From JBBQXH01 sp963710975 (GTDB lineage: Bacteria; Actinomycetota; Thermoleophilia; Gaiellales; Gaiellaceae), in the NCBI GenBank assembly GCA_963710975.1, contig CAVQCG010000001.1, positions 525,399 to 589,398 on the forward strand: DNA of 64,000 bases, read 5' to 3'. Shown one piece after another: positions 50,807-59,904 of the stretch (its first letter is position 1; the number at the start of each line of letters is the position of its first letter). The translations under genes and the position numbers were made by a program. Below the pieces are notes generated by a model, which worked only from the letters and a program-made list of their open reading frames with translations, was not told where the DNA came from and searched no databases.

Positions 50807-51976
50807 GTGACACTTCGTCGCATGGGAGACGCGCCGCCGGAGCCGGACCTGAGTCGCGCGCCCCGGTCCGTCCCCCCGCGCGTTGTCGACGTCGTCCTGA
50901 TCGCCCTCGCAGCCCTGTTCTGGGCGGCAATGGTTGCCGACAACGTCGTCAACTCCGAGGACGCGTGGGATGCGCACACAATCGCAGCCATTGCTCTCCT
51001 GCCATCTGTCGTCGCTTTGTGGTGGCGCCGTCGACACCCAGTCCGCGTGCTTTCGATCTCGCTCGCGATGACACTGGCGGCAGACCCATACGCCGCTGTC
51101 TTCGTCATCTTCGCTCTGCACTCGACGGCATCGCGGGTGTCCCAGCGCAGGGCCATCCTCGCGTGGATCGCCTCGATGGGCGCCCTCCTGGCCGGACACG
51201 CGATCTGGAACGGCACGCCGGCCTGGGACGACGCCGTGATCATCGTCATCGGCACGGCGATCGTGACGGCGCTCGGCCTCTACACAGGAGCCCGGAGAGC
51301 GTACTTCGAGCGGCTGCGGGAACGGGCACTCTTCGCCCGCGCACTCGCCTCGTTCCTACCAGCCGGCGTGGCCGAGCTGATCGAGGCATCCCCATCGGCG
51401 CTCTCCCTCGAGGAGGAGATCGAGGCGACCGTACTCTTCTCCGACATTCGCGGCTTCTCCGCCGTGGCGGAGCAGCTGTCCCCGAGGGCCGTCGCCGACG
51501 TGATCGGACGCCACGCAACGGCGATGGCCGAGGTCGTCTTCGCGCATGGCGGGATGCTCGACAAGTTCGCCGGGGACGGCGTGATGGCCGTCTTCGGCGC
51601 CCCGAAGCCGATGCCCGGCGACGCTGACCGGGCGATCTCCTGCGCCGTCGCGATGCAACGCCGCCAGTCCGAGCTCAACGCGGAGGCTCCCGAAGGTGAC
51701 TTCCCACTAACCGAGATCGGGATCGGGGTCAACACCGGCTTCGTGATCGCCGGGACGGTCGGCGGCGCGGGCCGATTCGACTACACCGTGATCGGTGATG
51801 CCGTGAACGTCGCACAGCGGCTCCAGAGCGAAGCGGGCCCGGGTGAGATCTTGATTTCCGCGGCCACCGCCGTCAACTGCACCTGGCCGCAGGCAGAGGC
51901 CGTCGGCGCCCGCCAGCTGAAGGGCCGCACGGAGCCCGTCGACGTCTTCCGGATCGGCTGGGAAGGCGGCGGCTGA
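50807..51976 (+). CDS. Membrane-anchored class III adenylate cyclase
   Basis: A 389-aa protein with about four N-terminal membrane helices (28-155) and a cytoplasmic class III nucleotidyl cyclase domain (about 200-385). Catalytic residues are visible: metal Asp213 (LFSDIRGFSA) and Asp257 (DKFAGDGVMAVFG), adenine-specifying Lys253, Asp325 in DYTVIGDAVNVAQRL, and transition-state Asn334 and Arg338. It should make cAMP. The hydrophobic N-terminus may sense a membrane signal. GTG 50807 gives the fullest N-terminus; there is an ATG shortly after (50822). Confidence 0.9.
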   Translation: MTLRRMGDAPPEPDLSRAPRSVPPRVVDVVLIALAALFWAAMVADNVVNSEDAWDAHTIAAIALLPSVVALWWRRRHPVRVLSISLAMTLAADPYAAVFVIFALHSTASRVSQRRAILAWIASMGALLAGHAIWNGTPAWDDAVIIVIGTAIVTALGLYTGARRAYFERLRERALFARALASFLPAGVAELIEASPSALSLEEEIEATVLFSDIRGFSAVAEQLSPRAVADVIGRHATAMAEVVFAHGGMLDKFAGDGVMAVFGAPKPMPGDADRAISCAVAMQRRQSELNAEAPEGDFPLTEIGIGVNTGFVIAGTVGGAGRFDYTVIGDAVNVAQRLQSEAGPGEILISAATAVNCTWPQAEAVGARQLKGRTEPVDVFRIGWEGGG

Positions 51977-52110
51977 GCGGCCGGCACGGCCGGCTGCGAC
52001 CGGAGCTGCCCCTCTGTAGGCGGCCCCGAGTTGAACCCCTCGACGTAGAGCCGCCGGACGAGTTCCTTGTCGTCGCCAGCGGGGCGCCGGTCATTCCAGC
52101 CGTCCGACCG

Positions 52111-52416
52111 TCACTTGGCGGGGGTGGCTCGCCTGCCTCTCGCCTGCTTGGCCGGCACGACGGGTTTTGGAGGCTCCGCGGGAGTCGGGGTGGTTCGCCA
52201 CTTGAGCTCGATCTCGAGCTCCGTCTCGTCATCCTCGATCTCGACTTCGAGCTCGACCCTCACTTCGTCCGCAACGGAAAGCGAGAGCTTCTCGCCTTCT
52301 CGCTCCAGTTCGAACGAGCCGTCGGAGCCGAGCGCCTTCGCGATCGCCGAAAGCCAGGCAGCCGCCTCTTTCCGGGTCAGGGCTTCCTTCTTCTCGAACT
52401 TGAACTCCGGCATCAT
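52111..52416 (-). CDS. Amphi-Trp domain protein
   Basis: A 101-aa protein with a helix containing the conserved LTRKEAAAWLSAIAKAL (tryptophan plus amphipathic pattern), then two acidic beta strands (FELEREGEKLSLSV, VRVELEVEIEDDETELEIELKW) and a basic proline/lysine tail. This is the amphi-Trp fold reported in archaea and bacteria; its function is unknown. GGAAGG upstream of ATG 52416 supports the start. Very acidic core with a basic tail is notable. Divergent from the MMPL transporter. Confidence 0.7.
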   Translation of the reverse strand: MMPEFKFEKKEALTRKEAAAWLSAIAKALGSDGSFELEREGEKLSLSVADEVRVELEVEIEDDETELEIELKWRTTPTPAEPPKPVVPAKQARGRRATPAK

Positions 52417-52600
52417 CTTCCTTCCTGGTCAGGGCGACACCGCAGCGCCGCTCGTGGACGTGAGAGTTCGGACCTACTCTAGTGCGGCGATTGGTACCCG
52501 CACGTCGACCGGGGTGGACGTACGGTTATCCTCCTGCCCTCTTGTCCGTCAGGGCCTTGGTCGCGATGAGCTCTCGTAACGACGTGATCGGCTTGCGGCG

Positions 52601-54766
52601 ATGACGCGGCGGTTTGCGCATGCGTGTGCTGTGCATCCGTGGCGCACGATTGCCGGATGGGTCGTGGTGGTGATCGCGTCGTTTCTCGTGGTCGCGGTCC
52701 TGCTCGGCGACGCTCTGACCGGCACGGGGGATGTCACGACGCAGACGGAGTCGAAGCAGGCGAACGAGATCCTTGGCAGGCGCCTCGATCGCGGGCCGTC
52801 GTACAGCGAGATCGTCATCGTCCGTTCGCCGACCCGGACCGTCGATGAGCCGGGGTTTCGGGCCGAAGTCGAGAGGCTCGTACACGAGGGTACGGCGGCC
52901 GGCGTTGCGGCCGATGTGCGCTCGTACTACGACGTCGGTGACGAGTCGCTGGTGTCAACTGACCGGCATGCGCTGGTCGTTCCGCTCAGCGTCGATTCGG
53001 ATGACATCGACGCTCTGGTCGGCGTCGTCGAGTCGGCGGACGGCCGTGACGGGTTCGAGGTCGGGATCACCGGAAGCGAGACCGCTGATGCCGATTTCGA
53101 GACGCTCTCGCAGGAGGATCTCGAGCACGGGGAGCTCTATTTCGGTGCGCCAGCTGCGCTGGTGATTCTGCTGCTCGTGTTCGGCGCGGTGGTCGCCGGC
53201 CTGGTCCCGATCCTCGTGGCGGTGCTGTCGATCGTGGTCGCACTTGCGCTGACGGCGCTCGTCGGGCAGGCCACCGAGCTCTCGACATTCGTCGTGAACA
53301 TGATCACGGGCATGGGCCTCGCTCTCGGGATCGACTACTCGCTCTTCATCCTTTCGCGCTACAGGGAGGAGCGCAGCCGTGGCCGCGAGAAGATCGACGC
53401 GATCGTCGCGGCCGGAGCGACTGCCAGCCGGGCGGTGCTGGTCAGTGGGCTGGCTTTCGTGCTCGCGATGATCGGGATGGTGCTCGTCCCGGACACGATC
53501 CTGCGCAGCCTCGCGGTCGGTGCCATGCTCGTCGGAATCGTCTCGGTTGCGGCCGCGCTGACACTGCTGCCTGCTGTGCTGAGCCTGCTCGGCGATCGCG
53601 TCAACGCCCTTCGCATCCCCATCGTCGGACGTGGCCTCGCCACAGGGAGAGCGGGTGCCGAGGGGCGCTTCTGGTCGGCGATCGTGAGGCGAGTCGTGCA
53701 TGCGCCGCTCGTCAGCCTGCTCCTCTCTGCCGGCATCCTGATCGCGCTGGCCGTGCCTGTCCTCGATCTCGATCGTGGGAACTCCGGTGTGAGCACGCTG
53801 CCAGACCGATTCGCCGCCAAGCAGGGAGTCCTTCTCCTGGAGCGTTCCTTCCCGCAGCTCAGCGCCGACCCGGCGAGGATCGTCATCGACGGCGACGCCG
53901 GCTCGCCGGCCGTCCAGGATGCGACCGAACGGCTGATCACCTCGCTCGAAGGGCGGCCGCCCTTCGGCCCCGCAGTTGTGGAGCAGAACGACGCGGGAGA
54001 CCTCACCGTCGTGACGGTGCCGGTCGGAGTGGACGCGGATTCGAAGGTAGCCGTAGATGCGGTGCGGGATCTCCGGGCCGATCTCATACCGAAGGCGTTC
54101 GCCGGCGTCGATGTCAACGTCCTCGTTGCGGGCCAGGCCGCAGAGGGTGTCGACTATTTCGACGTGATCGCGACCTGGCTCCCGATCGTCTTCGTATTCG
54201 TTCTCGGAATGAGCTTCATCCTGCTCACGCTCGCCTTCCGCTCGATTGCCGTGGCGGCAGTGGCGGTCGTCCTCAATCTGCTCGCTGTCGGCGCCGCGTA
54301 CGGCCTGCTCGTCCTCGTCTTCCAGAAAGGGTACGGGGCAGATTTCTTCGGCTTCCAACAGGTCGACGCAATCGATGCGTGGGTCCCGCTCTTCCTCTTC
54401 TCTGTCCTGTTCGGCCTCTCTATGGACTACCAGGTCTTACTCCTGTCGCGGATCAAGGAGCGGCGAGACCAGACCGGTGACACGCGCGGGGCAGTGATCT
54501 ACGGCGTTGGCTCCACGGCACGCCTGATCACCGGAGCGGCGCTGATCATCGTCGCCGTCTTCGCCGGCTTCGCCGCCGGCGACCTTGCCGCCTTCCAGCA
54601 GATGGGCTTCGGAGTCGCCGTCGCCCTCCTCATAGACGCGACGATCGTTCGCTCTGTCCTGATGCCCGCCGCGCTCACCCTTCTCGGGGAACGCGCCTGG
54701 TACCTGCCCCAGTGGCTCGGCTGGCTACCGCGCCTGGACGCCGAAGGACGTCGCGCCGCGGAGTAG
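52601..54766 (+). CDS. MMPL/RND-family membrane transporter
   Basis: A 721-aa protein with 12 helices in two halves: helix 1, a large extracytoplasmic loop (about 40-170), five helices, and the same again (helix at about 375, loop 390-515, then five). Motifs typical of MMPL are GIDYSLFILSRYREE in the first half and GLSMDYQVLLLSRIKE in the second (Asp-Tyr pairs used for proton relay). Members export lipids or drugs in actinobacteria. No adjacent regulator or lipid gene tells the substrate. Confidence 0.88.
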   Translation: MTRRFAHACAVHPWRTIAGWVVVVIASFLVVAVLLGDALTGTGDVTTQTESKQANEILGRRLDRGPSYSEIVIVRSPTRTVDEPGFRAEVERLVHEGTAAGVAADVRSYYDVGDESLVSTDRHALVVPLSVDSDDIDALVGVVESADGRDGFEVGITGSETADADFETLSQEDLEHGELYFGAPAALVILLLVFGAVVAGLVPILVAVLSIVVALALTALVGQATELSTFVVNMITGMGLALGIDYSLFILSRYREERSRGREKIDAIVAAGATASRAVLVSGLAFVLAMIGMVLVPDTILRSLAVGAMLVGIVSVAAALTLLPAVLSLLGDRVNALRIPIVGRGLATGRAGAEGRFWSAIVRRVVHAPLVSLLLSAGILIALAVPVLDLDRGNSGVSTLPDRFAAKQGVLLLERSFPQLSADPARIVIDGDAGSPAVQDATERLITSLEGRPPFGPAVVEQNDAGDLTVVTVPVGVDADSKVAVDAVRDLRADLIPKAFAGVDVNVLVAGQAAEGVDYFDVIATWLPIVFVFVLGMSFILLTLAFRSIAVAAVAVVLNLLAVGAAYGLLVLVFQKGYGADFFGFQQVDAIDAWVPLFLFSVLFGLSMDYQVLLLSRIKERRDQTGDTRGAVIYGVGSTARLITGAALIIVAVFAGFAAGDLAAFQQMGFGVAVALLIDATIVRSVLMPAALTLLGERAWYLPQWLGWLPRLDAEGRRAAE

Positions 54767-54811
54767 CCCGCCTGCGGCGGATGTCCTTTTCGTCTAGCCT
54801 GGCCGAGGGCG

Positions 54812-55087
54812 ATGGATCCCCTTTTCCTCACGCTCCTGCCCCTCATGCTCCTCAAGGTGGTCGCCCTCGGGCTGGTGCTCTGGTGGACGATGCGTCACCC
54901 GCCGTCTGACGGAGAATCGGACGAAGGCTGGGGTTCGGGACCGGGACGGTACCCCGATCCCCCCGCTCCCCGAAGACCGCCCGGCATCCGCGCGCGCTCT
55001 CCTCGGAGCCCGCACGGCTCCCCGCTTCGCCGCCCGGCCATGATGCGGGCAGCCAGGAGCAGAGGGCCGCGCCGGTTTTCGAGATAG
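54812..55087 (+). CDS. Small membrane protein (91 aa)
   Basis: ATG 54812 starts with a single hydrophobic helix (FLTLLPLMLLKVVALGLVLWW) followed by an arginine/proline-rich cytoplasmic tail. A TAGCCT -10-like box lies about 11 bases before the ATG. The tail has low complexity, but the N-terminal helix is genuine-looking. Function unknown. Confidence 0.45.
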   Translation: MDPLFLTLLPLMLLKVVALGLVLWWTMRHPPSDGESDEGWGSGPGRYPDPPAPRRPPGIRARSPRSPHGSPLRRPAMMRAARSRGPRRFSR

Positions 55088-55091
55088 ATCG

Positions 55092-55328
55092 CTAGTCGAG
55101 CTGCGCGAGCTCGACCGTCAGGTTGACGGTGCCTACCGTGATCGTGCCGACGTGCTCTGCTGGAACGTACCGAGGCGCGTGGACATGGCTCGCGGCGACC
55201 GACAGGCCGTCGAAGATGTCTCGCGCTTGATCGCCAAGCACCTCGAGGACATGCCCGACCGCTGCGCCGTCGGCAGCAAGGACATGCCAGCCTTTCTCGA
55301 TCAGGAGCCACGAAACGGGATCGCTCAT
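55092..55328 (-). CDS. Small PRC-barrel-like protein (78 aa)
   Basis: ATG 55328 follows a TACGAT -10 box by eight bases (leaderless type). The protein (DPVSWLLIEKGWHVLAADG, VGHVLEVLGDQARDIFDGL, then RYVPAEHVGTITVGTVNL) is strand-rich with a GxxVG turn, similar to PRC-barrel domains that bind RNA or photosynthetic pigments and appear alone in actinobacteria. It converges with the small membrane protein. Role unknown. Confidence 0.6.
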   Translation of the reverse strand: MSDPVSWLLIEKGWHVLAADGAAVGHVLEVLGDQARDIFDGLSVAASHVHAPRYVPAEHVGTITVGTVNLTVELAQLD

Positions 55329-55383
55329 CGCAATCGATCGTACCCTGCTATACAGAAGGGCGCGCACCGCGCGTTCGCAGCTC

Positions 55384-55474
55384 GGAGAGGTGTCCGAGTT
55401 GGCCTAAGGAGCGCGACTGGAAATCGCGTACCCGGTCACAAGCTGGGTCGCGGGTTCGAATCCCGCCCTCTCCG
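55384..55474 (+). tRNA. tRNA-Ser (anticodon GGA)
   Basis: Class II tRNA, 91 nt. Acceptor GGAGAGG/CCTCTCC with discriminator G, anticodon loop CTGGAAA (GGA, reading UCC/UCU) on the stem CGCGA/TCGCG, variable arm TACCCGGTCACAAGCTGGGT and T-arm CGCGGGTTCGAATCCCGCC. No CCA is encoded. Third tRNA-Ser of the window. Confidence 0.95.
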
Positions 55475-55477
55475 CTC

Positions 55478-55505
55478 CTCCCGCGTCCCCCTGGGGCCGC
55501 GGGAG
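55478..55505. terminator. GC-rich hairpin between tRNA-Ser and cytochrome c
   Basis: CTCCCGCG (55478-55485) pairs with CGCGGGAG (55498-55505); the loop CCCC-T-GGGG can close further. It directly follows the tRNA and precedes the stop of the convergent cytochrome gene (55507), so it may end both. Confidence 0.5.
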
Positions 55506-55506
55506 C

Positions 55507-56070
55507 CTACCCCCCGGTCGACTGAACGACGTACGCGGCGACGTTCTGGATCTGGCCGGCCGTCAGGAGCCCGTCCTTCCCGAATGCGGGCATGACACCC
55601 TTGCCGTTCGTAGCGCGGTCGACGACCAGGTCGAACGGTGGCTTGGCATCGTCGAGATTGGGTCCGACGTTCCCGGTCGCTCCCGCCGCAGCAAGCGTGT
55701 GACAGCTCCCGCAGCCGGCCGACTCGAAGACCGCCGCCCCTGCCGCGGCGTCTCCCTGCGAGGAGCCACCAGTCTCCACGGGAACGGCGGTCTCACCCGG
55801 AGGCACTGTCTCCGACGGAGCGGTGTCCGGGGCGGGTTCCGCAGGCTGCGTCTGGGCGGCCGGCTCCGCCTCGGGTTCGGCATCCTCGGAGCCGAAGACC
55901 ACGACGGTGGTCAGCATGCCTGCCACGAGGAGGAGGGTGACGCCGAGGAAGATCCCGAGACGCTTCCCGGGAAAGCCCGGGTTGCGCTTGGGAACGACCA
56001 TCGACACGGTGAGGCTGAACACCACGAGGACGGCCGCAACGACCGCGATGATCGCCTGATTCCTGTCCAT
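55507..56070 (-). CDS. Membrane-anchored c-type cytochrome
   Basis: A 187-aa protein with two N-terminal hydrophobic segments (about 5-26 and 38-60), a proline/glutamate-rich linker (62-108) and a single-heme cytochrome c domain: heme motif CGSCH (Cys120, Cys123, His124), axial Met160 in GVMPAFG and the C-terminal helix VAAYVVQS. It should act as electron carrier on the outer face of the membrane. Divergent from uppP, with start ATG 56070. Confidence 0.88.
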   Translation of the reverse strand: MDRNQAIIAVVAAVLVVFSLTVSMVVPKRNPGFPGKRLGIFLGVTLLLVAGMLTTVVVFGSEDAEPEAEPAAQTQPAEPAPDTAPSETVPPGETAVPVETGGSSQGDAAAGAAVFESAGCGSCHTLAAAGATGNVGPNLDDAKPPFDLVVDRATNGKGVMPAFGKDGLLTAGQIQNVAAYVVQSTGG

Positions 56071-56095
56071 CGCGGTGACTACGATACTGACTCGA

Positions 56096-57034
56096 GTGAG
56101 CCGCGTCCGAATCTACGTCGTGTCGGCCGTGGCCTTGTCGGTTGCGGTCCTTCTCGCCGCGGTCGGCTTCGGTGAGGTACCCGGTGGCCTCAGCGACTGG
56201 CAGGCGCTCGTTCTCGGCGTCGTCCAGGGGGCGACCGAGCTGCTGCCGATCTCGTCCTCCGGTCACCTGATCCTCGTCCCGTGGCTCTTCGACTGGACAT
56301 ACCTCGAGACACACGACTCCTTCAACCAGACGTTCGACGTCGCGCTTCATCTCGGCACGCTCGTCGCGGTCGTCGCCTACTTCTGGGCGGACATCCTGCG
56401 CCTTCTCGCCGCCCTCGGTCGCTCGATCGCACACCGCCGGATCGAGGACGGAGACGAGCGAATCGTGTGGTTCGTCGTGGTGGCCACGATCCCGGCGCTG
56501 ATCATCGGAGCGGCGTTCGAGTCGGTCATCGCCGACCATCTCGGAGAGCCCTGGCAGATCGCGATCTTCCTCGCCGTCTTCGGAATCATCCTCTGGATCG
56601 CCGACCAGCAGCCCCAGCAGAAAGGCATGGCCGACCTCAACCTCCGACAGGCGCTCGTCATGGGATTTGCGCAATGCCTCGCGCTCATGCCGGGCGTGTC
56701 TCGTTCCGGTATCACGATCACGGCGGGTCGCTTCATGAATCTCGACCGTGACTCGGCGGCTCGCTTCTCCTTCCTGCTCCTGATTCCGACCGTCCTCGGA
56801 GCGGTGATCTACAAGGGACTCAAAGACGTCGTCTTCGGAGACCTTCCCGATGGCTGGGTGGGGCCATTCGTGGTGGGCACCATCGCAGCCGCAGGAACCG
56901 GGCTTCTCGCCATCGCCGGCCTGCTCGGATACGTCCGGCGGCACAGCTACGCACCCTTCGTCATCTACCGGCTGATCGTCGCTGCGATCATCCTGCTGCT
57001 GATCGCCACCGGCGTTCGGTCGGCAACGTTCTGA
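56096..57034 (+). CDS. uppP: Undecaprenyl-diphosphatase
   Basis: Recycles undecaprenyl diphosphate to the monophosphate for cell-wall synthesis. A 312-aa integral membrane protein with the family signatures EVPGGLSDWQALVLGVVQG, ELLPISSSGHLILVP and PGVSRSGITITAGR (catalytic Glu, Ser and Arg). GTG 56096 follows a GATACT -10 box by seven bases; GTG 56075 is an in-frame alternative but lies inside that promoter. Divergent from the cytochrome c gene. Confidence 0.92.
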   Translation: MSRVRIYVVSAVALSVAVLLAAVGFGEVPGGLSDWQALVLGVVQGATELLPISSSGHLILVPWLFDWTYLETHDSFNQTFDVALHLGTLVAVVAYFWADILRLLAALGRSIAHRRIEDGDERIVWFVVVATIPALIIGAAFESVIADHLGEPWQIAIFLAVFGIILWIADQQPQQKGMADLNLRQALVMGFAQCLALMPGVSRSGITITAGRFMNLDRDSAARFSFLLLIPTVLGAVIYKGLKDVVFGDLPDGWVGPFVVGTIAAAGTGLLAIAGLLGYVRRHSYAPFVIYRLIVAAIILLLIATGVRSATF

Positions 57035-57071
57035 GCCCGGAAACGGCCGGGGCGGACGTTAGCCTCACCGC

Positions 57072-57671
57072 GTGCGCCTCCCGACAGTCCGACCTTCGCC
57101 GTCGACCGATCCGCCGACGGGGTCGCTGCGCGCGAAGGTGCCCGCGGGCATCCTTCGGCTCGGCATCCTCTGCATCTTCGTCGCGCTCATCGGGATGGCG
57201 CGGCCGCGGCTCACACCGGAGGATGCAGGGCGCGTCGTCCTGATCTGCGGTCTCGTCACGCTCGGAGCCGCATTGCTCTTCGCCCTCGCGACCGCGCGCA
57301 TCGCATCGCATCTTCCGGTGATCGCCGAGTCGCGCCGCGTCATCGACGCGCTGAGGGTCTTGCTCCGCCGGATCGGGCTTCCGCTGCTCGGGCTCGCGTT
57401 CTTCCTCTTCTGGACGTTCTTCTATCTCGGCGTCTGGTGGGCTCGGCCGGAGGGCGCGTTCACCGGAATCAGCGTGAATCCGCGCTTCTCGGATTTCTTC
57501 TACTACGCGGTCTCGACGGCCTTCATCGCACCTCCCGCCGACATCATCGCGAACTCGCGCGGTGCCCGTACCGGAACGATGATCGAGATGTTGACCGGGT
57601 TCGCGCTCGTGACGGCCTACATCGGAAGCCTCTTCGAATGGCCTCGCCGGCCGGGGTCGCCGCCAGGTTGA
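57072..57671 (+). CDS. Two-pore-domain-like membrane protein with altered selectivity filter
   Basis: A 199-aa protein with about five hydrophobic segments. The last part (about 135-190) has the arrangement of a two-helix potassium channel: pore helix SDFFYYAVSTAFIAPPADI, linker, then TM helix TMIEMLTGFALVTAYIGSLFE. Where such channels carry TVGYG, this protein has AFIAPPAD, so it is unlikely to be potassium-selective and may be a channel-like scaffold or divergent channel. TAGCCT lies six bases before GTG 57072 (leaderless type). Confidence 0.6.
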   Translation: MRLPTVRPSPSTDPPTGSLRAKVPAGILRLGILCIFVALIGMARPRLTPEDAGRVVLICGLVTLGAALLFALATARIASHLPVIAESRRVIDALRVLLRRIGLPLLGLAFFLFWTFFYLGVWWARPEGAFTGISVNPRFSDFFYYAVSTAFIAPPADIIANSRGARTGTMIEMLTGFALVTAYIGSLFEWPRRPGSPPG

Positions 57672-57713
57672 CCACGCTCACAGGACGACTCCGTCGTGCC
57701 GATAGAGCATTGA

Positions 57714-59903
57714 GTGTCGGGCTTCAGGCTCATTCTCGGCGGCGTCGCCGTGGTTGCAATCGCTGCGATCACGCTGGGCGCGATGGGTCTCTCCGGGTTC
57801 ATCGGAGACAAGCCCGCGCCCTCGGTCAGCTTCGCCGGGTCGCCGATTCAGGTCGACGGGCTGACAGTCCCGGCCCGAGCGGGGAGCGAGTACGTCGAGC
57901 TCGGGATCGACGGGTCGTTCCAGCCGCGATTCTGGCCAGGGGTCAACCTCGGATCGTCCGTCCCCGGGACGTTCCCCGGCGAGGTCGCGGCAACCCGGGC
58001 TGACTACGATCGCTGGCTTCCCGAGATGGCCGAGCTCGGGGTGAGGGCCATACGCGTCTACACGATCCTGCGGCCCGCGTTCTACGACGCGGTTCGTTCG
58101 TACAACCTCGCGCACCCGGACGCACCCATCTACGTGATCCACGGGATCTGGATCCCGGAGGACGAGTTCCTCGCGACCCAGAACGTGTACTCGCCCGAGG
58201 TCAACGACGAGTTTCGCGCAGAGATCGAACGGGCCGTCGACGTCGTCCACGGCGATGCCGATCTCCCGATCCAGCGCGGCCACGCGGGTGGGCAATACCG
58301 CAGTGACATCTCTCAGTGGGTTCTCGCCTGGGCCCTCGGTGTCGAATGGGATCCGACCGCGACGCTCGCGAGCGACCGGAAGAACGAAGGCACGCCCCCC
58401 TTCACGGGTCGGTACTTCCGGGCGTCGGCGGACGCGACTCCGATGGAAAGCTGGCTCGCGTCGATGCTCGATCACACCGCGGAGCTCGAGGCGGCGCGCG
58501 GCTGGTCACGCCCGCTGACGTTCACCAACTGGCTGACGACCGATCCCCTGGAGCATCCGTACGAGCCGTTCAAGAACGAAACGAAGGTCGCCGTCGATCC
58601 GATGCACGTGCAGGCGACCGATGCGTGGCCCGGCGGGTTCTTCGCCAGCTACCACGTCTACCCGTACTACCCGGACTTCCTCCGCCTGACACCCGAGTAC
58701 CAGACCTACCAGCGGCCCCGTGACGGCGAAGTGGATCCGTATTCCGCCTACCTCCACGAGCTACGCGAGCACCACAAGGGCCAGGCCGTGATGGTCACCG
58801 AGTTCGCCGTCCCGAGCGGGATCGGCATCGCGCACCTCGGCCCCCTCGGTCGGGATCAGGGCGGTCACTCCGAAGAGGAGGCGGGCCAGATCAGCGCCGA
58901 CATGATGCGTGACATCCGCGAAGAGGGCTTCGCCGGAGCGATGTACTTCATGTGGCTCGACGAGTGGTTCAAGTTCACGTGGAACACGGTCGACTACGAG
59001 ATCCCGTGGGATCGTCGGCAGCTCTGGCGCAACACGCTCACGAACGAGGAGCATTTCGGGGTCATCGCAACCGACCCCGGGGTGTCTCGGGTCGCGCTGC
59101 TCGACGGCAACGACGAGGAGTGGCAGACGAACGGGAGCCAGGTCATCGCGGAGTCCCGCGGGCCTGTATCCGAAGTCCGCGCCGCGAAGGACGAGGAATT
59201 CCTCTACCTGCGCGTCCGCTTCGCCGAGCCTGACGCCTGGGAGAAGCAGCCCGTGAAGATCGGCTTCGACGTCCGCCCGGGGGAGAACGGCGGCATTCCG
59301 GAAACGAACGGAGCCTTCCCGGGCGCAGACGTCGTGGTCACCGTCGGCCCCGGCGACCAGGCTCGCATTTTCCAGGCCGCGTGGATCGACCCGATCTCCG
59401 TCCGCTGGGGCCTGAGGTTCGGATACGTGCCGGTCGATGCCGCGGAGGTCAAGGAAGGAAGCGGCTCCTGGGCGCCGATCCGGATGATCCTGAACAAGCC
59501 GTACACGGTTCCGATCACGGGCGAGGAGCGCGAGACGGAGCTACGCGACATCAGCCACCTCCACTTCGGGACGAGCGACCCGGAGGCAGAGGGCTTCGAC
59601 GAGCGCAACCTCGTCTACGGCAAGGACACAGTCCTCGAGCTTCGCATCCCCTGGATGATGCTGACCTTCTCCGATCCGTCGAGCCGCCGTGTGTTCGTCC
59701 AGAACGAGGACGGAACGGTCTCGGACATGCAGATCGATCGAGTCGGAATCGGGATCTGGGCGGACGGTCAGTACACCCCGACGAACGGCTACTCCTGGGA
59801 CGAGTGGGCAACAGTCAGCTGGAACGAGCGGCGCAAGGGGAACTGGAATCCTCTCCACGCCGCATTCGAGGAGACCGCCGCCCCGACGTCCGGCTCGGGC
59901 TAG
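57714..59903 (+). CDS. Secreted glycosidase-like protein (TIM-barrel plus C-terminal carbohydrate-binding-like domain)
   Basis: 729 aa with an N-terminal membrane anchor/signal (about 5-28). Residues about 55-420 look like a glycoside hydrolase clan A barrel: FWPGVNLGSSVPG, MAELGVRAIRVYTILRP, SQWVLAWALGVEWDP (candidate acid/base Glu) and QAVMVTEFAVPSGIG (candidate nucleophile Glu), then GAMYFMWLDEWFKFTWN. Residues about 440-715 are strand-rich, with CBM9/DOMON-like features (VKIGFDVRPGENG, DTVLELRIPWMML). The substrate is unknown; the family was not identified with certainty. GTG 57714 start. Followed after one base by the repeat element at 59905. Confidence 0.55.
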   Translation: MSGFRLILGGVAVVAIAAITLGAMGLSGFIGDKPAPSVSFAGSPIQVDGLTVPARAGSEYVELGIDGSFQPRFWPGVNLGSSVPGTFPGEVAATRADYDRWLPEMAELGVRAIRVYTILRPAFYDAVRSYNLAHPDAPIYVIHGIWIPEDEFLATQNVYSPEVNDEFRAEIERAVDVVHGDADLPIQRGHAGGQYRSDISQWVLAWALGVEWDPTATLASDRKNEGTPPFTGRYFRASADATPMESWLASMLDHTAELEAARGWSRPLTFTNWLTTDPLEHPYEPFKNETKVAVDPMHVQATDAWPGGFFASYHVYPYYPDFLRLTPEYQTYQRPRDGEVDPYSAYLHELREHHKGQAVMVTEFAVPSGIGIAHLGPLGRDQGGHSEEEAGQISADMMRDIREEGFAGAMYFMWLDEWFKFTWNTVDYEIPWDRRQLWRNTLTNEEHFGVIATDPGVSRVALLDGNDEEWQTNGSQVIAESRGPVSEVRAAKDEEFLYLRVRFAEPDAWEKQPVKIGFDVRPGENGGIPETNGAFPGADVVVTVGPGDQARIFQAAWIDPISVRWGLRFGYVPVDAAEVKEGSGSWAPIRMILNKPYTVPITGEERETELRDISHLHFGTSDPEAEGFDERNLVYGKDTVLELRIPWMMLTFSDPSSRRVFVQNEDGTVSDMQIDRVGIGIWADGQYTPTNGYSWDEWATVSWNERRKGNWNPLHAAFEETAAPTSGSG

Positions 59904-59904
59904 G

